Source of the DNA: Clostridia bacterium
GTDB lineage: Bacteria > Bacillota_A > Clostridia > Oscillospirales > CAG-272
Reading direction: 5' to 3'
Length of the DNA: 8,079 bases
Assembly (NCBI GenBank): GCA_017959485.1
Contig: JAGDAM010000256.1
Span: 1-8,079, forward strand
In this document: positions 5,998-8,079 of the stretch, piece after piece
Position numbering within the stretch: position 1 is the first letter of the stretch
Layout of the letters: the number at the start of each line of letters is the position of its first letter
The notes under the pieces: generated by a model
What the model was told of the DNA's origin: nothing
Databases searched by the model: none
What the model saw: only the letters and a program-made list of their open reading frames with translations
Position numbers and translations under genes: made by a program

Positions 5998-6933
5998 ATG
6001 CAGAATCCTTTTAAGAAAAAGAAAGACGGCGACACCGACACCGTCGTCGTACTGAAAAGAACCGGCAGGAATATGTGCGGCGGAACCGACGCCACGCAGG
6101 ACCTGTCCGCCCCGAAAGAGATCGGATGCGACCGGATGACCTATTTTTCGGCAACCTCCGAACTCGGATACGCCGGCGGTTTTTACGCGGAAAAGCTTCA
6201 CTTTATTTCCGCCTGCGCGATTCCGGACGGCGGAGGCAGTTTTCTCCTGCTTGTAACCGGCCGAGGTTACTCCGACGACCCGCCGGAGCGGATGCTGGGT
6301 TACGTAAAGAAGGATATATTCCCGGACCTTGTCAAACTTGTAAACGAGACAGGACTTGCGGAAAAGAACGGATATCATTCAAGGACGCACGGACTGCCCC
6401 GGGATTTCGGCGGCAGCGTGAGCATCGATTACGCCGACGGCGAGAGAATCAGCTTCTCCGACAACCAGACGCCTGTCCTGTCGATGGAGACCGCGATCGC
6501 GATTGAACGCGTATTTCTGGACGCGATCGCGGGAGATAAGGCGGAACTGCCTCCGCTGTCCGAACTTGATTACGTCGTTTTCCGTGATGACAGCGAAAAC
6601 GGCGGCTTCGAAGAGGAGCAGCTGGTCTTTCTCCCGGACGGTTCTGCCGACGTTACCTGCTTCAGCCGCTACGATGATCCGAGGATTTTTGAAAGCTCGA
6701 AGCATATTGACGCGGAAACCGTATCCGGTTTTATGAAAAAAATCGAATCGAGTCTGATGCTTGCCTGGGCCGGACTTCCGGACGCCGAATACCGGCTCGG
6801 CGCGAAAGAGAGTATCAGGTTCGTCTTCAAAGAAGATTCCGGCATCCCGGATATAAACGTCGAAGGGAAAAAGAAGCTGCCCGACGACGTCGGCCGCGCC
6901 GCTTTCGATATTAAACTCAAACTGAGGTACTGA
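5998..6933 (+). CDS. Protein of unknown function, possibly two related halves
   Basis: I do not recognise this 311-residue protein. It has no signal peptide or membrane helix; the N-terminus is polar (MQNPFKKKKDGDTD), so it should be cytosolic. It is acidic and appears as mixed beta/alpha. Two halves look alike in order of elements. Half one (about 45-175) has YFSATSELG, then SDDPPERM, a helix, GLPRDFGG and a strand with DYADGERISF, ending in a helix (AIERVFLDAI). Half two (about 190-311) has FRDDSENGG, then YDDPRIF, a helix, AGLPDAEYR, SIRFVFKEDSG and a terminal AFDIKLKLRY. This may be an internal duplication. The Shine-Dalgarno match before ATG 5998 is weak (AAAGTGAAAG). Met26 at 6073 is an alternative start but has an AGGA only 2 nt away. 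Co-transcription is likely from the 17-nt gap before it and the 1-nt gap after it. Confidence 0.82.
   Translation: MQNPFKKKKDGDTDTVVVLKRTGRNMCGGTDATQDLSAPKEIGCDRMTYFSATSELGYAGGFYAEKLHFISACAIPDGGGSFLLLVTGRGYSDDPPERMLGYVKKDIFPDLVKLVNETGLAEKNGYHSRTHGLPRDFGGSVSIDYADGERISFSDNQTPVLSMETAIAIERVFLDAIAGDKAELPPLSELDYVVFRDDSENGGFEEEQLVFLPDGSADVTCFSRYDDPRIFESSKHIDAETVSGFMKKIESSLMLAWAGLPDAEYRLGAKESIRFVFKEDSGIPDINVEGKKKLPDDVGRAAFDIKLKLRY
6924..6928 (+). promoter_or_regulatory. Shine-Dalgarno site that fixes a TTG start
   Basis: GAGGT at 6924-6928, inside the last codons of the preceding gene, lies 6-7 nt before TTG 6935. No ATG occurs in this frame until codon 43, beyond the signal peptide and lipobox cysteine. 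The site therefore supports TTG as the true start and implies coupled translation with the upstream gene. Confidence 0.7.
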
Positions 6934-6934
6934 T

Positions 6935-8079
6935 TTGAAGAAATCACTTTTGCGTGTCGCGGCGGCGCTTGTCGCCGCCGCCTCGCTTTTCTGTCTGCCT
7001 TCCTGCGAGTTTTTCGACGGACTCGGCGAGCTCGTGTCGCAGGCGGTGGATTCGGTTATGAACGGCTCCGGGACCTCTTCCCCGGGTGAAGAATCCGGAA
7101 CCGGGACCGATAACGATACCGGCGATCCGTCGGGGTTTCCGCTTCAGTCGAGGCCGGTTCTCGAGGAGATCACGCTTCCGGACGTGGAATCCGACGATCC
7201 TCTCGAGGCGGAGGCGTCGCGGATAGCCGACGGCGCGATAGCCCGCGCCCTTGCCTGCGTGAACGCGATGAGGGATGAGAGGCATTCCGGCGTCTCTTAT
7301 GCTTTCGACGCCGACGCCAACGGCTATCTTTCCGCGCTGAACGCGTCCGAGCAGAAGCTTTTCAGCCGGTTCGTCGAGGCGTTCGGGAGCGGTTCCGTGC
7401 TGACCGTGGACGCTTCCGAATACGACGGAGACCTCAAGGCGGCTTATTTCGCCCTCCACACTCCGCTCTCCTTCTGCGAGCCGCTGTACGGATCGTTTTG
7501 CGCTGTCGACGGCGTATTTTTGCTTCCTTTCGGAGCGGACACGACTGTCTGCAGCAAACTTTACAATTATTATTTCGACCCCGACGCCGACGAAAACCGC
7601 CGGACCGACAACTCCGACGTGACTCTCTCGCATATACTCGAGCGCGTCCGGCTGATGGAACTGATTGTCGACCGCGTAATCCGCTTCATGCCCGAAGGGC
7701 TGACGGCCTACGACAAATACTATTATCTCGCGGCCTTCCTTTCCGAGCGTGTGTCTTACGACGACCGTCCCGCAAACTGCTTCACGGCCTACGGAGCGCT
7801 CGTAGGAGGCCGGGCGGTCTGCGAAGGGTATTCAACCGCCTACGTGCTTCTTTGCCGCCGGGCGGGGCTCTGGTGCGCCTACAGGACTGGCAAACCCGAC
7901 GGAGGCAATCATATATGGAATATGATCAGACTCGAAAGCGGGATTTACAACGTCGACGTCACCTGGTGCGACGGAGAGGGATCTCCCGAATCCCGACGGT
8001 GGTACTATTATTTCGTCAATTCCGACGCCGATTTCGAAAGCCACTCCCCGACGTCGGGAGTTGCCTCGACCGGCGACCG
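6935..8079 (+). CDS. Transglutaminase-like domain lipoprotein (runs off the right edge)
   Basis: At least 381 residues, open to the window end with no stop. It begins with TTG 6935, one base after the preceding stop codon. The N-terminus is a lipoprotein signal: KKSLLRV, an Ala/Val/Leu core and the lipobox LPSC with Cys24. A Gly/Ser/Thr/Asp-rich linker reaches about residue 68, and a helical region of unclear type follows (about 80-270). The C-terminal part is a transglutaminase-like core with Cys296 in GGRAVCEGYSTAY, His326 in GGNHIWNMI and Asp341 in YNVDVTWCDG, the spacing and surroundings of the papain-like triad. Such domains act as cysteine proteases, peptide cross-linkers or non-catalytic binding modules; which one applies is unknown. 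The triad is intact, so activity is plausible. It should sit on the outer face of the membrane beside the two binding lipoproteins. It has several non-lipobox cysteines, unusual for an exported protein. Confidence 0.9.
   Translation, partial: MKKSLLRVAAALVAAASLFCLPSCEFFDGLGELVSQAVDSVMNGSGTSSPGEESGTGTDNDTGDPSGFPLQSRPVLEEITLPDVESDDPLEAEASRIADGAIARALACVNAMRDERHSGVSYAFDADANGYLSALNASEQKLFSRFVEAFGSGSVLTVDASEYDGDLKAAYFALHTPLSFCEPLYGSFCAVDGVFLLPFGADTTVCSKLYNYYFDPDADENRRTDNSDVTLSHILERVRLMELIVDRVIRFMPEGLTAYDKYYYLAAFLSERVSYDDRPANCFTAYGALVGGRAVCEGYSTAYVLLCRRAGLWCAYRTGKPDGGNHIWNMIRLESGIYNVDVTWCDGEGSPESRRWYYYFVNSDADFESHSPTSGVASTGD

Noticed and set aside
6944..7633. 229-codon minus-strand frame
   Set aside because: It overlaps the lipoprotein with the transglutaminase-like core, whose signal peptide and triad are on the plus strand.

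Overview
The window looks like chromosomal DNA from an uncultured anaerobic member of the Bacillota, probably class Clostridia. The reasons are GC-rich coding sequence around an AT-rich intergenic gap, AGGAG-type Shine-Dalgarno sites, type II lipoprotein signals followed by Thr/Ala/Pro-rich linkers, and protein types common in gut and plant-polymer-degrading Clostridia. No taxonomic marker is present, so any rank below class would be a guess. No RNA gene, insertion sequence, CRISPR array, attachment site or convincing terminator was found.

Layout. On the minus strand (1-1262) lie the first two genes of an oligopeptide-type ABC importer: a complete OppB-type permease (333-1262) and the N-terminal part of an OppC-type permease (1-322, running off the left edge). 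A 275-base AT-rich gap (1263-1537) separates them from a plus-strand run of genes. The gap holds a near-consensus sigma-A promoter firing leftward, a perfect 10-bp inverted repeat in the oppB leader, a series of A-tracts, and tandem TATAAT boxes for the rightward unit.

The plus-strand genes are tightly spaced (1-31 nt gaps) and read as one operon. First is a GH4 glycosidase (1538-2911) carrying the CHEV signature of alpha-galacturonidase LplD. Two tandem paralogous lipoproteins of the extracellular solute-binding type follow (2943-4451 and 4475-5980). Then come a cytosolic protein of unknown function that may be built from two related halves (5998-6933) and a lipoprotein with a transglutaminase-like domain (6935 to beyond the right edge). 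The last gene starts with TTG directly after the preceding stop codon and has an intact Cys-His-Asp triad.

Working model (inference). The twin lipoproteins capture pectin- or rhamnogalacturonan-derived galacturonides outside the cell, and the cytosolic NAD/Mn-dependent GH4 enzyme releases galacturonate from them. No permease that would normally pair with such binding proteins is in the window: the divergent OppB/OppC belong to a different importer family. The roles of the unknown protein and the transglutaminase-like lipoprotein are open. The combination of lplD, twin binding proteins, the unknown protein and the transglutaminase-like lipoprotein is the part most worth following up.
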